Assembly (NCBI GenBank): GCA_016928525.1
Contig: JAFGKO010000252.1
Span: forward strand, 1 to 22,264
Reading direction: 5' to 3'
Source of the DNA: Anaerolineales bacterium
GTDB taxonomy: Bacteria > Chloroflexota > Anaerolineae > Anaerolineales > Villigracilaceae
DNA: 22,264 bases
The position numbers and the translations under genes are program-made. Every line of letters starts with the position of its first letter. Position 1 is the first letter of the stretch. Below are positions 15,164 to 22,264 of this stretch, one piece after another. Below the pieces are notes generated by a model. The model had not been told where the DNA came from and made no database searches. It was given only the letters and a program-made list of their open reading frames with translations.

Positions 15164-17659
15164 ATGGACATTGACCTGGATCTCTACCGGCACGAAGTAA
15201 GGGTTTCGACAAATCCGTTGGTGCGGCTTTCAGCCATCGACATCTCGCCCGAGAGACCCCAACGGACCTTTGTCTTCCTACATGGCTTCGGGGGATACGC
15301 CAGACAGTGGATTTACCAGCTTCGCAAATTTTCACTGGAAAATCGCGTCATTGCACTCGACCTGCGAGGGCACGGCCTCTCAGACAAGGCATCCAACGGC
15401 TACGATATGCAGTCCAGCCAAGCCGACATCGAGAAGGCTCTAGAAATTCTTAAAGTCAACACTGCTTTTATACTGGTAGGGCATTCTTTCGGCGGTGCGC
15501 TGGCTACCGAGTTCGCCCTCAACCACCCTGAGCGAATTGAAGGATTGATTCTGATGGCAACCGCCGGGGAGTTCAAACTCAACCCGCTCTTCAGGTTTGG
15601 GCTCAATCTTCCCATCTGGCTGCTACGTCTGATCGGACCTTTCACGCGGAACTGGCTTTCAGCCCCGCCGCGGGCCCTCAAACCTTTTTATCACGAAAAC
15701 CTCTCTAAATGGGTCGGCTGGGACAAGCTCCCAGCGCTGCAAGTGCCCACCCTCGTCATCCGCGGCCACCGTGACCTGGTCTTTGAACGACCGATGTTCG
15801 AGAAGGTTGCAGGTTCCATTCCAGGAGCTGAAGAAGCCGACATCCGGACTTCGGGGCACCTGGTCATGCTCGAACGTCGCGAAGCAGTCAACCGCGCCAT
15901 AGAAAGATTTCTGGAAGGCGAGTCCCAACGCTCCTGGCGGGATGATCGGCCTGCATCCGTTAAATCAAGCCGTGAAATTTTGGAGCGGGAACGTCCGTGG
16001 CTGGCACATTACGAAGCGGGCGTACCGTATACCATTGGCGTCCCCAACATCCCTGCCCATCACTTATTACGTTCGGCGGTCAGGCGCTTTCCCGGACATA
16101 CTGCGCTCATCTTCGAAGGCAGTCGCATCTCATACAGGAAGTTGAATCACGAAGCCAACCGCTTTGCCAACGCCCTGCTTGCGCTGGGTTTGGGAAAAGG
16201 CGCTCGTGTGGTACTGCTCATGCCCAATATCCCTCAAATGGTAATCGCATTCTTCGGGTCGCTCAAAGCCGGCATGACTACCGTGTTCATTCCACCACTG
16301 ACCGAACCCGAAGAAATCATTGCTATCCTGAGTAAAGTGGAAGCCAGCGTGCTGGTAACGCTCAAACTCGCTGCTGGATTAGCGCGACAGATACAGGAAA
16401 ACGTCACTCTTCCGCACATTATCCTGACCGATCCGGGAGAATATCTCTCGCTTCCCAAGAAACTGGTTTCGCGCTGGCGTAATCGCGGGCTCACCGCTCC
16501 GGGGGCGATCCACTTCCATCGCTGGTTGGCAGGTCAAAGTCCACGTTCGCCATCGGTAGAGGTCACACCCGAAGATATGGCCGTCATTCAATTTACCGGG
16601 GGCACGACCGCGGCTGCCAAAGGCGTCATGTTGTCCCATCGCAACCTGGTTGCCAACGCGCTGCAAACCCGCCATTGGCTGCCGGAAGCGAAGGAAGGCA
16701 AAGAGCGCTTTTTATGCGCGCTGCCCTTCTCCCATTCCTACGGCCTGACGACCGCGCTGACTGTGCCCATCACGCTGGGCGCAACGCTGATTTTGAAGGC
16801 GCAATTCCAGATCAAGGCCATCCTCCAGTCTATAAAAAAATATCGCCCAACGATCTTTCCCGGCGTACCAAGCATGTACGTTGCCATCAACAATTTTCGC
16901 GGCGTGCGCAAATATGGCATTCGCTCGATCAACGCCTGCATCAGCGGATCGGCGCCGCTTCCGGTGGAAGTGCAGGAGGCCTTCGAAAAGCTGACCAAGG
17001 GCCGCCTGGTCGAAGGGTACGGCCTGACCGAAGCCTCGCCTGTCACACACGCCAACCCGCTCAATGGTCATCGCAAAGTTGGCAGCATTGGCATCCCGCT
17101 GCCCTCCACCGAAGCGGCAGTGGTGGACCTGGTGCGCGGGCGCAAGGAAGTGGAGCCCGGACAGATCGGCGAGCTGGCCATCCGTGGCCCACAGGTGATG
17201 ATGGGCTACTGGAAGGACGAAAAGGCCACATCCGCCGTGATGACGTCGGATGGCTGGCTGCTGACCGGGGATGTGGCTCAGATGGATTCGGATGGCTATT
17301 TCCGTATCATAGCCCGCAAAGCCGATATGTGGTATCCGGCCAAACCGGGTAAGCCCGCTGGGTTGAGACTGTCGAAACCCGCCTTCCCGCGCGATGTGGA
17401 AGAAGTCATCTACGAGATTCCCCAGATCAAAGAAGTGGCAGTGGTAGCTGTGGCGGGCAACCCATTTGCCTTTGTGATCGCTGGCAAAGAACGCCCCACA
17501 CCCGAGGCCGTGATCGCTTATTGCAAACGGCGCCTGCCCCCCTACCTCGTTCCGCGTTTTGTGATCTTTATGGATGATTTCCCGAGAACGTTTATTGGCA
17601 AAGTCTTGCGACGGGAGTTAACCAGGCGTTATGAAAGGCATATCCGTGAGCAAGTATAA
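15164..17659 (+). CDS. Alpha/beta-hydrolase fused to an AMP-dependent acyl-CoA synthetase-like ligase
   Basis: This 831-residue protein has two catalytic parts. Residues about 15-255 form an alpha/beta-hydrolase with HGFGG oxyanion region (40-44), nucleophile GHSFGG (S108), likely acid D204 in GHRD and H232 in SGHL. Residues about 290-831 form an ANL-superfamily adenylating enzyme: P-loop TGGTTAAAKG (478-487), YGLTE (619-623), TGD (701-703), hinge-side R718 in IARKADM, and the A10 lysine K813 in IGKVLRREL. It would activate a carboxylic acid as acyl-AMP, probably to acyl-CoA; the hydrolase half could release or prepare that acid. The ligase C-terminal subdomain carries an 8-residue insertion (733-740) from a palindromic repeat. 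The ATG at 15164 has no Shine-Dalgarno. The downstream hydrolase gene overlaps its end. Substrate unknown. Confidence 0.85.
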   Translation: MDIDLDLYRHEVRVSTNPLVRLSAIDISPERPQRTFVFLHGFGGYARQWIYQLRKFSLENRVIALDLRGHGLSDKASNGYDMQSSQADIEKALEILKVNTAFILVGHSFGGALATEFALNHPERIEGLILMATAGEFKLNPLFRFGLNLPIWLLRLIGPFTRNWLSAPPRALKPFYHENLSKWVGWDKLPALQVPTLVIRGHRDLVFERPMFEKVAGSIPGAEEADIRTSGHLVMLERREAVNRAIERFLEGESQRSWRDDRPASVKSSREILERERPWLAHYEAGVPYTIGVPNIPAHHLLRSAVRRFPGHTALIFEGSRISYRKLNHEANRFANALLALGLGKGARVVLLMPNIPQMVIAFFGSLKAGMTTVFIPPLTEPEEIIAILSKVEASVLVTLKLAAGLARQIQENVTLPHIILTDPGEYLSLPKKLVSRWRNRGLTAPGAIHFHRWLAGQSPRSPSVEVTPEDMAVIQFTGGTTAAAKGVMLSHRNLVANALQTRHWLPEAKEGKERFLCALPFSHSYGLTTALTVPITLGATLILKAQFQIKAILQSIKKYRPTIFPGVPSMYVAINNFRGVRKYGIRSINACISGSAPLPVEVQEAFEKLTKGRLVEGYGLTEASPVTHANPLNGHRKVGSIGIPLPSTEAAVVDLVRGRKEVEPGQIGELAIRGPQVMMGYWKDEKATSAVMTSDGWLLTGDVAQMDSDGYFRIIARKADMWYPAKPGKPAGLRLSKPAFPRDVEEVIYEIPQIKEVAVVAVAGNPFAFVIAGKERPTPEAVIAYCKRRLPPYLVPRFVIFMDDFPRTFIGKVLRRELTRRYERHIREQV
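17360..17383 (+). repeat. 24-bp in-frame palindromic insertion inside the ligase domain
   Basis: The bases 17360-17380 form an imperfect hairpin: GGGTT (17360-17364) pairs with AACCC (17376-17380), followed inward by two tandem G-A mismatches, two further pairs and a 3-nt loop. The 24 bp encode GLRLSKPA (733-740) and are flanked by near-direct repeats AAGCCCGCT (17351-17359) and AAACCCGCC (17375-17383). Removing the unit leaves an uninterrupted KPA-FPRDVEEV, close to the usual A8-region pattern. This looks like a short palindromic element inserted in a coding region; only one copy was seen in the window. Confidence 0.5.
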
Positions 17660-18497
17660 GGACCGCGGGGATAGCGGTGAAATCAGTATGAATCCCATAG
17701 TTAATTTCGTCCGGGCTGGCGATGGTGTACCGGTCATCATGGTGCATGGACTGGCCGCCTCCCTGTATGACTGGGATATACTTTTGCCCGCATTAGCCTC
17801 AGCAGGCTATGCAGGCTTTGCGCTCGATCTGCTCGGTCATGGCGATAGTATCAAGCCGCGCCAACTGAGTGCTTACACCAGCGAGACAGTCTACGAACAC
17901 ATGCGCGATTGGATCCATTCGCTCGACCTCGAGCAACCCGCCGTGTTGATCGGCCACTCCCTGGGCGGGTATCTGGCCCTGCAATTCGCACTCCGGGAGC
18001 AGGCGCGTGTCCGAGCTCTGGTCCTGGTCAATCCCCTCTACTCGCAGGATCAACTGCCCCCCGCGTTACGTTTTTTCTTGCGCCGCCCGCTGATCAACGT
18101 CAATCTGATCGAGCGGACACCGTATTGGCTCTTCCGACTCCTGATCGATGTTTCCAGTCTGCACTTCGGGAACAGCAACGAAAAGACGCATAGCTTGCCA
18201 GAAGCAGTGCGCATCCAGACTGCACTGGATTACAAACGGGCCGCGCCTGGCATCTACAACATCCCCCGCACGCTGCGCGACCTGACGCCGGACCTGCCGC
18301 ATATCTCCCAGCCGACTCTGGTCATCTGGGGCGCTCGCGACCAGACCATCAACCCGAAGACATTTCCCGTCCTGGTCGAAAGGCTGCCCGGCGCGCGTGG
18401 AGTAGTCATGCCGATTTGTGGGCATGTTCCCCATCAATGTCACGCGTTCGACTTCAATAAAAAAGTTTTCCGCCTTTTAGATTCCCTGAAAGACTAG
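17646..18497 (+). CDS. Alpha/beta-hydrolase
   Basis: This serine hydrolase of about 283 residues has the alpha/beta fold: oxyanion region VHGLAA, nucleophile elbow GHSLGG (S105), acid D232 in WGARDQT and catalytic H260 in CGHVPHQ, so the triad is complete. A cap segment lies between about 135 and 200. The preferred start is the GTG at 17646, preceded by GAAAGG; it overlaps the 3' end of the fusion gene by 14 bp, suggesting translational coupling. An ATG at 17631 (longer) and an ATG at 17688 (MNPIVNF) are alternatives. Being the second hydrolase in this two-gene operon, it may act on the same lipid or ester pathway as the fusion enzyme, which is inference. The substrate is not known. Confidence 0.88.
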   Translation: MSKYKDRGDSGEISMNPIVNFVRAGDGVPVIMVHGLAASLYDWDILLPALASAGYAGFALDLLGHGDSIKPRQLSAYTSETVYEHMRDWIHSLDLEQPAVLIGHSLGGYLALQFALREQARVRALVLVNPLYSQDQLPPALRFFLRRPLINVNLIERTPYWLFRLLIDVSSLHFGNSNEKTHSLPEAVRIQTALDYKRAAPGIYNIPRTLRDLTPDLPHISQPTLVIWGARDQTINPKTFPVLVERLPGARGVVMPICGHVPHQCHAFDFNKKVFRLLDSLKD

Positions 18498-18501
18498 AAG
18501 T

Positions 18502-19959
18502 CTATCCCCGCTCTTCACTGTACACCACAATACGGTTTTTCCCCATTTGTTTCGCTCGGTAGAGCGCCTGATCCGCTTTCTGGAGTAGTGTTTCTCCAGA
18601 TGATCCATGACCTGGAAACACAGCAATCCCTATCGATACACTGATACTGACACTTTCGTTCTTATAAACAATATAATGTTTGGCGATATTCTCTCGCAAT
18701 TTTTCTGCCCTTTCAAGGGCAATCTCCTCAGCTACATTGCTCAACACAACAACAAACTCATCACCGCCGTAACGGCAGGCGATATCTCCGGCACGAATAC
18801 TCGATTGAACTACTTCCGCAATGTGTACCAGGAAATCATCCCCAGCCTTATGACCGTATTTATCATTGACATCCTTAAGCCGGTCGCTATCCATCATCAG
18901 GATTGCCAGTGACGTCCCAGAACGCCTTGAACGGGCAAATTCCACTTCTAACATTTCTTGAAGGTAACGGCGGTTAAATAAATTTGTCAACGAATCTCGC
19001 ACAGCCAGTTCTTTTAATTGTTCCTGCAACAATTCTATTCGTTCGATCTGTAACTGCAACAATTGATTGGCGTCCCGCAATTCGACTTCTGTTTTTCTGC
19101 GAAATTCGATCTCCTTCTGAGCTTCCTCATAAAGACGTGCGTTTTGCAAGGCTACCGCTGCAAGGTCTCCAAATCGGTCTAAGACCGATACAGCCTCTTC
19201 TGAGAAGACAATATCATTGTCGAAACCATGCGCAACCCCAAAAACACCGACAACCTTCTCTTTCAGTTTGAGAGGCATCCCGATTATTGAACGAATAACA
19301 CCGTAGCTGTAGTCGTTAGTTCTTCCCGGCCACTGATCATAATTATCAACAACTAGAGGTTTCCCGGTCGCCCAAACAGTTCCGGCCACACCTTCGCCCC
19401 GCTTAACGCTATACCCAAGCGTATGTTCCAAACCGCCAATCCCGACAACCGGCACAAGTTCGTCCGCCTCCTCGATCAGAAGATCAAGATAACCTTGCGA
19501 GGCGCCCAACAATTTGCAGGCTCGCTGGACAATATTCTTTAGAACAACCTCCAAATCCAGGCTGGAGTGCAAATCAAAGGTGGTCTCCTGAAACGCTGTC
19601 AGCACCGCATTTTTGTTTCGTAGCGTATCGTTCTGAGTTGACAAATCGAGATCGCGCAAAATCGTAATTCGCCCCAAGAGATTGCCATCCGGGCCTTTGA
19701 GGAAAGAAACCTTTAGCTCCGCACAAATTTTCTGCCCATTATCAGGCTGCAAGTTTGTACCTTTCCACCCATCCTGCAGAAACCCATCGACAGCCAGAGA
19801 AATAGATCGACGGGATAATACTTCATCCACCAACTTACCCACTGCGTCGGAGTGTTTTATATTAAGCAATTTTTCCCCTGCCTGATTGATCCCTACTATT
19901 TTATTCTTGCCATCTACAATTAAGCAGGCGTCAGGGAAATCGATAAGCGGGAGTCCCAT
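18502..19959 (-). CDS. PAS-GAF-GGDEF protein, predicted diguanylate cyclase
   Basis: This 485-residue cytoplasmic protein should make cyclic di-GMP from GTP. In order: a PAS-like domain (1-105), a GAF domain (about 130-275), a coiled-coil linker (about 278-318) and a GGDEF domain (about 320-480). The active-site loop is intact (YGGDEF, 397-402). RAGD at 389-392 lies exactly five residues before GGDEF, the usual position of the inhibitory RxxD site for product feedback. No membrane segment or signal peptide is seen. The gene converges on the hydrolase gene with only 4 bp between them and no clear terminator. The ATG at 19959 lacks a Shine-Dalgarno sequence; a TATAAT lies 20 bp upstream on the same strand. 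It may work opposite to the HD-GYP enzyme encoded at 12491-15031. Confidence 0.92.
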   Translation of the reverse strand: MGLPLIDFPDACLIVDGKNKIVGINQAGEKLLNIKHSDAVGKLVDEVLSRRSISLAVDGFLQDGWKGTNLQPDNGQKICAELKVSFLKGPDGNLLGRITILRDLDLSTQNDTLRNKNAVLTAFQETTFDLHSSLDLEVVLKNIVQRACKLLGASQGYLDLLIEEADELVPVVGIGGLEHTLGYSVKRGEGVAGTVWATGKPLVVDNYDQWPGRTNDYSYGVIRSIIGMPLKLKEKVVGVFGVAHGFDNDIVFSEEAVSVLDRFGDLAAVALQNARLYEEAQKEIEFRRKTEVELRDANQLLQLQIERIELLQEQLKELAVRDSLTNLFNRRYLQEMLEVEFARSRRSGTSLAILMMDSDRLKDVNDKYGHKAGDDFLVHIAEVVQSSIRAGDIACRYGGDEFVVVLSNVAEEIALERAEKLRENIAKHYIVYKNESVSISVSIGIAVFPGHGSSGETLLQKADQALYRAKQMGKNRIVVYSEERG

Positions 19960-19979
19960 ATTTACGAAACAATGAGGTA

Positions 19980-19985
19980 ATTATA
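19980..19985 (-). promoter_or_regulatory. Putative -10 box of the GGDEF gene
   Basis: The minus strand reads TATAAT, 20 bp upstream of the start codon at 19959. No good -35 is found at normal spacing. The expected start point would leave a leader of only about 14 nt, in keeping with the missing Shine-Dalgarno sequence. The rest of 19960-20128 shows no gene. Confidence 0.35.
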
Positions 19986-20128
19986 CGATAAACAGAGACC
20001 AAATTGCGTTATTATTATGAATTAATTATCTACCACGGTAATTCCCTGTCTTAGCGGGATTGAGGCCCGAATTTTCCCCGTCAAACCAGGAGAGCCATAT
20101 TTTAAGGTAAAATCACCCATTCGTCCTC

Positions 20129-20157
20129 TTGAATTGATTATCCAAATGTGCTAAAAT
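20129..20157 (+). promoter_or_regulatory. Sigma-70-type promoter of nrdR
   Basis: TTGAAT (20129-20134) and TAAAAT (20152-20157) are separated by exactly 17 bp. The predicted start point near 20164 leaves an 85-nt leader before nrdR, in which two NrdR-box-like sites lie. Confidence 0.65.
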
Positions 20158-20169
20158 TTGGTTCGTGAT

Positions 20170-20185
20170 TGGCCATATGTACGGG
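20170..20185. promoter_or_regulatory. NrdR box-like site 1
   Basis: The core CCATATGTAC (20173-20182) resembles the NrdR box core CWATATATWG. On its own it is a poor match, but it lies exactly 31 bp from the better second site. NrdR boxes are known to occur as pairs about three helical turns apart. Confidence 0.45.
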
Positions 20186-20200
20186 GATGTAGAGCTTAAA

Positions 20201-20216
20201 CGCCCATATATGGCGG
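20201..20216. promoter_or_regulatory. NrdR box-like site 2
   Basis: The core CCATATATGG (20204-20213) is a perfect 10-bp palindrome and matches the NrdR box core CWATATATWG at 8 of 10 positions; the two mismatches are symmetric. It lies just upstream of nrdR and nrdJ, the expected targets. Confidence 0.55.
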
Positions 20217-20249
20217 CAACAAACGTTCTAGTAATGGAGTGACCCACAT

Positions 20250-20699
20250 ATGCGGTGTCCTTACTGTCAACACGACAATTCTAAAGTGCTTGATACTACT
20301 CACGACAGCCAGGGCGGCATCCGCCGCCGCCGGGAATGCCTGGATTGCGGACAGCGTTTCAGCACCTATGAACGCGCCATTCTGTCCACACCCTTGCTGA
20401 TCAAACAGGACGGCGCCCGCGAAGAGTTCGACCGCGAGAAACTGGCGCGCGGCGTGCGCATTGCCTGCGCCAAACGCCCCGTTTCCGCAGCAGACATCGA
20501 GCGCTTGATTGGCCAGGTGGAAACTTCGCTGCAGAAGATGGGAAAAGCGGAAGTTTCTTCGCGCGTGGTGGGAGACCTGGTCATCAATGGTTTGAAAGAG
20601 TTGGACCAGATTGCTTATATCCGCTACGCCATTGTCTACCTAAGACTGGATGATTTACACTCTCTGCGTAATGAAATCGATCGCCTGCTAGAAAGCTAA
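20250..20699 (+). CDS. nrdR: Transcriptional repressor NrdR
   Basis: NrdR represses ribonucleotide reductase genes when its ATP-cone binds dATP with ATP. The 149-residue protein has the N-terminal zinc ribbon with C3, C6, C30 and C33 (MRCPYC and ECLDCGQRF), the basic stretch IRRRREC between them, and an ATP-cone domain (about 46-136). Length is normal for the family. The ATG at 20250 follows GGAG by 10 nt. It has its own promoter with two NrdR-box-like sites in the leader, so self-regulation is likely. nrdJ, its expected target, follows 94 bp later on the same strand beyond a terminator-like hairpin. Confidence 0.97.
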   Translation: MRCPYCQHDNSKVLDTTHDSQGGIRRRRECLDCGQRFSTYERAILSTPLLIKQDGAREEFDREKLARGVRIACAKRPVSAADIERLIGQVETSLQKMGKAEVSSRVVGDLVINGLKELDQIAYIRYAIVYLRLDDLHSLRNEIDRLLES

Positions 20700-20706
20700 G
20701 TTGCCC

Positions 20707-20751
20707 GGCAAATCCCCCCCTTCTAGAGGAGGGTGTGTTTGCCGATTTTTT
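20707..20751 (+). terminator. Intrinsic terminator or attenuator between nrdR and nrdJ
   Basis: GGCAAA (20707-20712) pairs with TTTGCC (20738-20743). Inside is a C-rich/G-rich second stem (C run at 20714-20720 with GGAGGG at 20728-20733), and T6 follows at 20746-20751. It lies between two genes expected to be expressed together, so it probably reduces rather than abolishes read-through. No convincing separate nrdJ promoter is seen in 20752-20793. Confidence 0.7.
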
Positions 20752-20793
20752 GTCTGTGTAGCCAAATTTAGTTAAGTTAGAGGAGAAAATGCA

Positions 20794-22264
20794 ATGGTAA
20801 CCAAAGCCGCTGTACCAGATAAAAGCTTATTACCCACCCCACCCCTGCCAAAGAAACTCCCAAAAATCGAACTAACCGAGAATGCCCGCCAGGTGCTGAT
20901 GCGTCGTTACGTTCGTCGCGGCGATGACGGCCAGCCGGTCGAGAGTGTAGAGGAGATGTTCTGGCGGGTAGCCTACCATATCGCCAAGGTCGAAGAGACC
21001 TGGGGCGGGGATGTGATGGATCGTGCGGTTGAGTTTTACCATTTATTGACCAGCAAGAAATTCTTCCCGAATTCTCCTACCTTTACAGGGGCGGGTACGC
21101 CGTTAGGCCAACTGGCGGCCTGCTTCGTGCTGCCCATTACCGATGACATGGGGCGCGATGGCGCGGGCATCTTCCAAACGCTGCGCGACGCCGCATTGAT
21201 CCAGCAGACCGGCGGCGGGAATGGTTTCTCGTTCTCGCGGCTGCGACCGGCTGGCGCGCTGGTCAAATCCTCGGCTGGACAGGCCACGGGACCGGTCGGC
21301 TTCCTGCGCGTGTACGACCACGCCTTCGGCGAGATCGCGCAAGGTGGAACAAGGCGCGGGGCAAATATGGCTGTCTTGCGGGTGGACCATCCCGATGTAG
21401 AAGAGTTCATCACCTGCAAAACGAACGAAAATCACATCACTAACTTCAACATCTCAGTCGGCATCACAGACGCCTTCATGCAGGCCGTCAAAGAGGATGC
21501 CGAATGGGAGCTGCGCTTCCCAGACGTAAACGACCCCAGCTACCGCGAGTACGGTAAAGGGACGCTGGAACAGGCTGAAGCCGCAGGCGTGCCCATCCGC
21601 TCATACGGCAAAGTGAAGGCGCGTGACCTGTTCCAGAAGATCGTCGCGCAGGCACATCACAACGGCGAGCCGGGCGTGCTATTCCTGGACGCCGCCAACC
21701 GCGAGAACCCCGTTCCACATTTGTACCCATTGGAGGCAACAAATCCGTGTGGTGAACAATGGTTAGGGCCATACGAGAACTGCTGCCTGGGCTCGGTCAA
21801 CCTGAACGAGCACTGCGGGCCAGATGGAAGCGTCGATTGGGAAGGATTGCGCCAGTCGGTGGTGACGGCCACACGCTTCCTGGATGACGTGGTGGAGGCC
21901 AATGCCTATGTCCCGGCAGTGACACAGTTGAAAGAAGCAGCCATGCGCGCACGCCGCATCGGACTGGGGATCATGGGATTGGGTGACCTGATGTACCACG
22001 TAGGTGTGCGCTACGGCTCTGAAAAGGGACAGGAGTTCGGTGCGCAGGTGATGGAGTTCGTGCGCTATCACGCCATGCAGACCAGCATCGACCTGGCGGT
22101 CGAGCGCGGACCATTCCCGGCCATCCAGGGCAGTCTCTACGACATGGACGATATGACCTGGCAGCCGCCCAAAGCGCTGAGTCCCACCCAGCATGACTGG
22201 GGCAGGCCGGAAGTCCAGTGGGAGGCGATAGAGGAAGGTATCCGTAAGCACGGCATCCGCAACG
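20794..22264 (+). CDS. nrdJ: Class II (adenosylcobalamin-dependent) ribonucleoside-diphosphate reductase, N-terminal part
   Basis: NrdJ reduces ribonucleotides to deoxyribonucleotides using a B12-derived radical and works with or without oxygen. The window holds the first 490 codons; no stop is reached. The ATG at 20794 follows AGGAG by 8 nt; an earlier ATG at 20789 runs into a stop after three codons. Visible: FFPNSPTF and [10 protein letters not shown] with the redox Cys C110, the loop [16 protein letters not shown], the catalytic NPCGE (N317, thiyl-radical C319, E321), and [10 protein letters not shown] with the partner Cys at 330 or 331. The wording of these motifs is typical of NrdJ rather than NrdA or NrdD. 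There is no N-terminal ATP-cone, so overall allosteric control must lie elsewhere; NrdR upstream carries one. Confidence 0.94.
   Translation, partial: MVTKAAVPDKSLLPTPPLPKKLPKIELTENARQVLMRRYVRRGDDGQPVESVEEMFWRVAYHIAKVEETWGGDVMDRAVEFYHLLTSKKFFPNSPTFTGAGTPLGQLAACFVLPITDDMGRDGAGIFQTLRDAALIQQTGGGNGFSFSRLRPAGALVKSSAGQATGPVGFLRVYDHAFGEIAQGGTRRGANMAVLRVDHPDVEEFITCKTNENHITNFNISVGITDAFMQAVKEDAEWELRFPDVNDPSYREYGKGTLEQAEAAGVPIRSYGKVKARDLFQKIVAQAHHNGEPGVLFLDAANRENPVPHLYPLEATNPCGEQWLGPYENCCLGSVNLNEHCGPDGSVDWEGLRQSVVTATRFLDDVVEANAYVPAVTQLKEAAMRARRIGLGIMGLGDLMYHVGVRYGSEKGQEFGAQVMEFVRYHAMQTSIDLAVERGPFPAIQGSLYDMDDMTWQPPKALSPTQHDWGRPEVQWEAIEEGIRKHGIRN

Noticed and set aside
16675..17352. A 225-codon open frame in another frame of the ligase gene
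   Set aside because: It overlaps the conserved AMP-binding motifs and its own translation is rich in Arg, Gly and His with no recognisable domain.
15164..17659. OleBC (beta-lactone synthetase/decarboxylase) fusion
   Set aside because: The order hydrolase-ligase fits, but the nucleophile elbow is GHSFGG with Ser rather than the Asp of OleB, and no oleA or oleD is nearby. Kept only as a comparison.
20040..20090. Possible hairpin (CGGG-N7-CCCG) in the region between the GGDEF gene and nrdR
   Set aside because: A four-pair stem without a good T tract is too short to call a terminator or RNA gene.
19986..20249. Cobalamin riboswitch ahead of the B12-dependent RNR
   Set aside because: The leader after the predicted promoter is only about 85 nt, and no B12-box-like sequence was recognised.
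1..22264. Defence system, prophage, CRISPR or insertion sequence
   Set aside because: No transposase, integrase, cas gene, phage gene or regular repeat array was found on either strand. The genes are housekeeping or signalling types.

Overview
This window looks like chromosomal DNA of an uncultured or poorly characterised Chloroflexi bacterium, most likely class Anaerolineae. The evidence is indirect. GC content is moderate, a class II (B12-dependent) ribonucleotide reductase sits behind nrdR, a membrane-anchored protein has a Thr/Pro-rich linker of a kind common in that group, there is a large GT39-like membrane protein, and there is a tandem permease/peptidase fusion. No rRNA, tRNA, CRISPR array, insertion sequence or phage gene was seen. 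This is housekeeping DNA with several unusual architectures, not a mobile island.

Layout. Positions 1-3705 are on the minus strand: a huge fusion of two Dpp/Opp-type ABC permeases and an M28-like peptidase domain whose zinc site is damaged, followed by the first 22 codons of uvrB behind a textbook LexA/SOS box (93-106). Positions 3848-9081 are on the plus strand: an MBL-fold protein with a degenerate metal motif, a small conserved protein, an 832-residue GT39-like membrane protein, mutY and pcm. Next comes a membrane-anchored protein broken by a one-base frameshift (9187-10082). A bidirectional terminator (10201-10239) separates it from the convergent RNase J gene. Further minus-strand genes are a DUF1992 protein and a PAS-GAF-GAF-HD-GYP sensor, separated from RNase J by two tandem terminators.

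Diverging from the HD-GYP gene, a strong promoter with no room for a leader drives an alpha/beta-hydrolase fused to an acyl-CoA-ligase-like enzyme, then a second, overlapping alpha/beta-hydrolase gene. A convergent PAS-GAF-GGDEF diguanylate cyclase follows. The right end holds nrdR with a good sigma-70 promoter and two NrdR-box-like sites exactly 31 bp apart, a terminator-like hairpin, and the start of nrdJ, which runs off the window.

How the genes work together. Three themes recur. Genome maintenance and dNTP supply: uvrB, mutY, nrdR, nrdJ, plus pcm for protein repair. Cyclic-di-GMP turnover: one predicted synthase and one predicted hydrolase, flanking the hydrolase/ligase pair. Envelope and transport: the permease fusion and the GT39-like protein. 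The observations most worth following are the permease/pseudo-peptidase fusion, a 24-bp in-frame palindromic insertion inside the ligase, the degenerate MBL site, the SOS box, the tandem NrdR boxes and the predicted leaderless transcript. All family assignments come from reading motifs by eye; no database search was possible.
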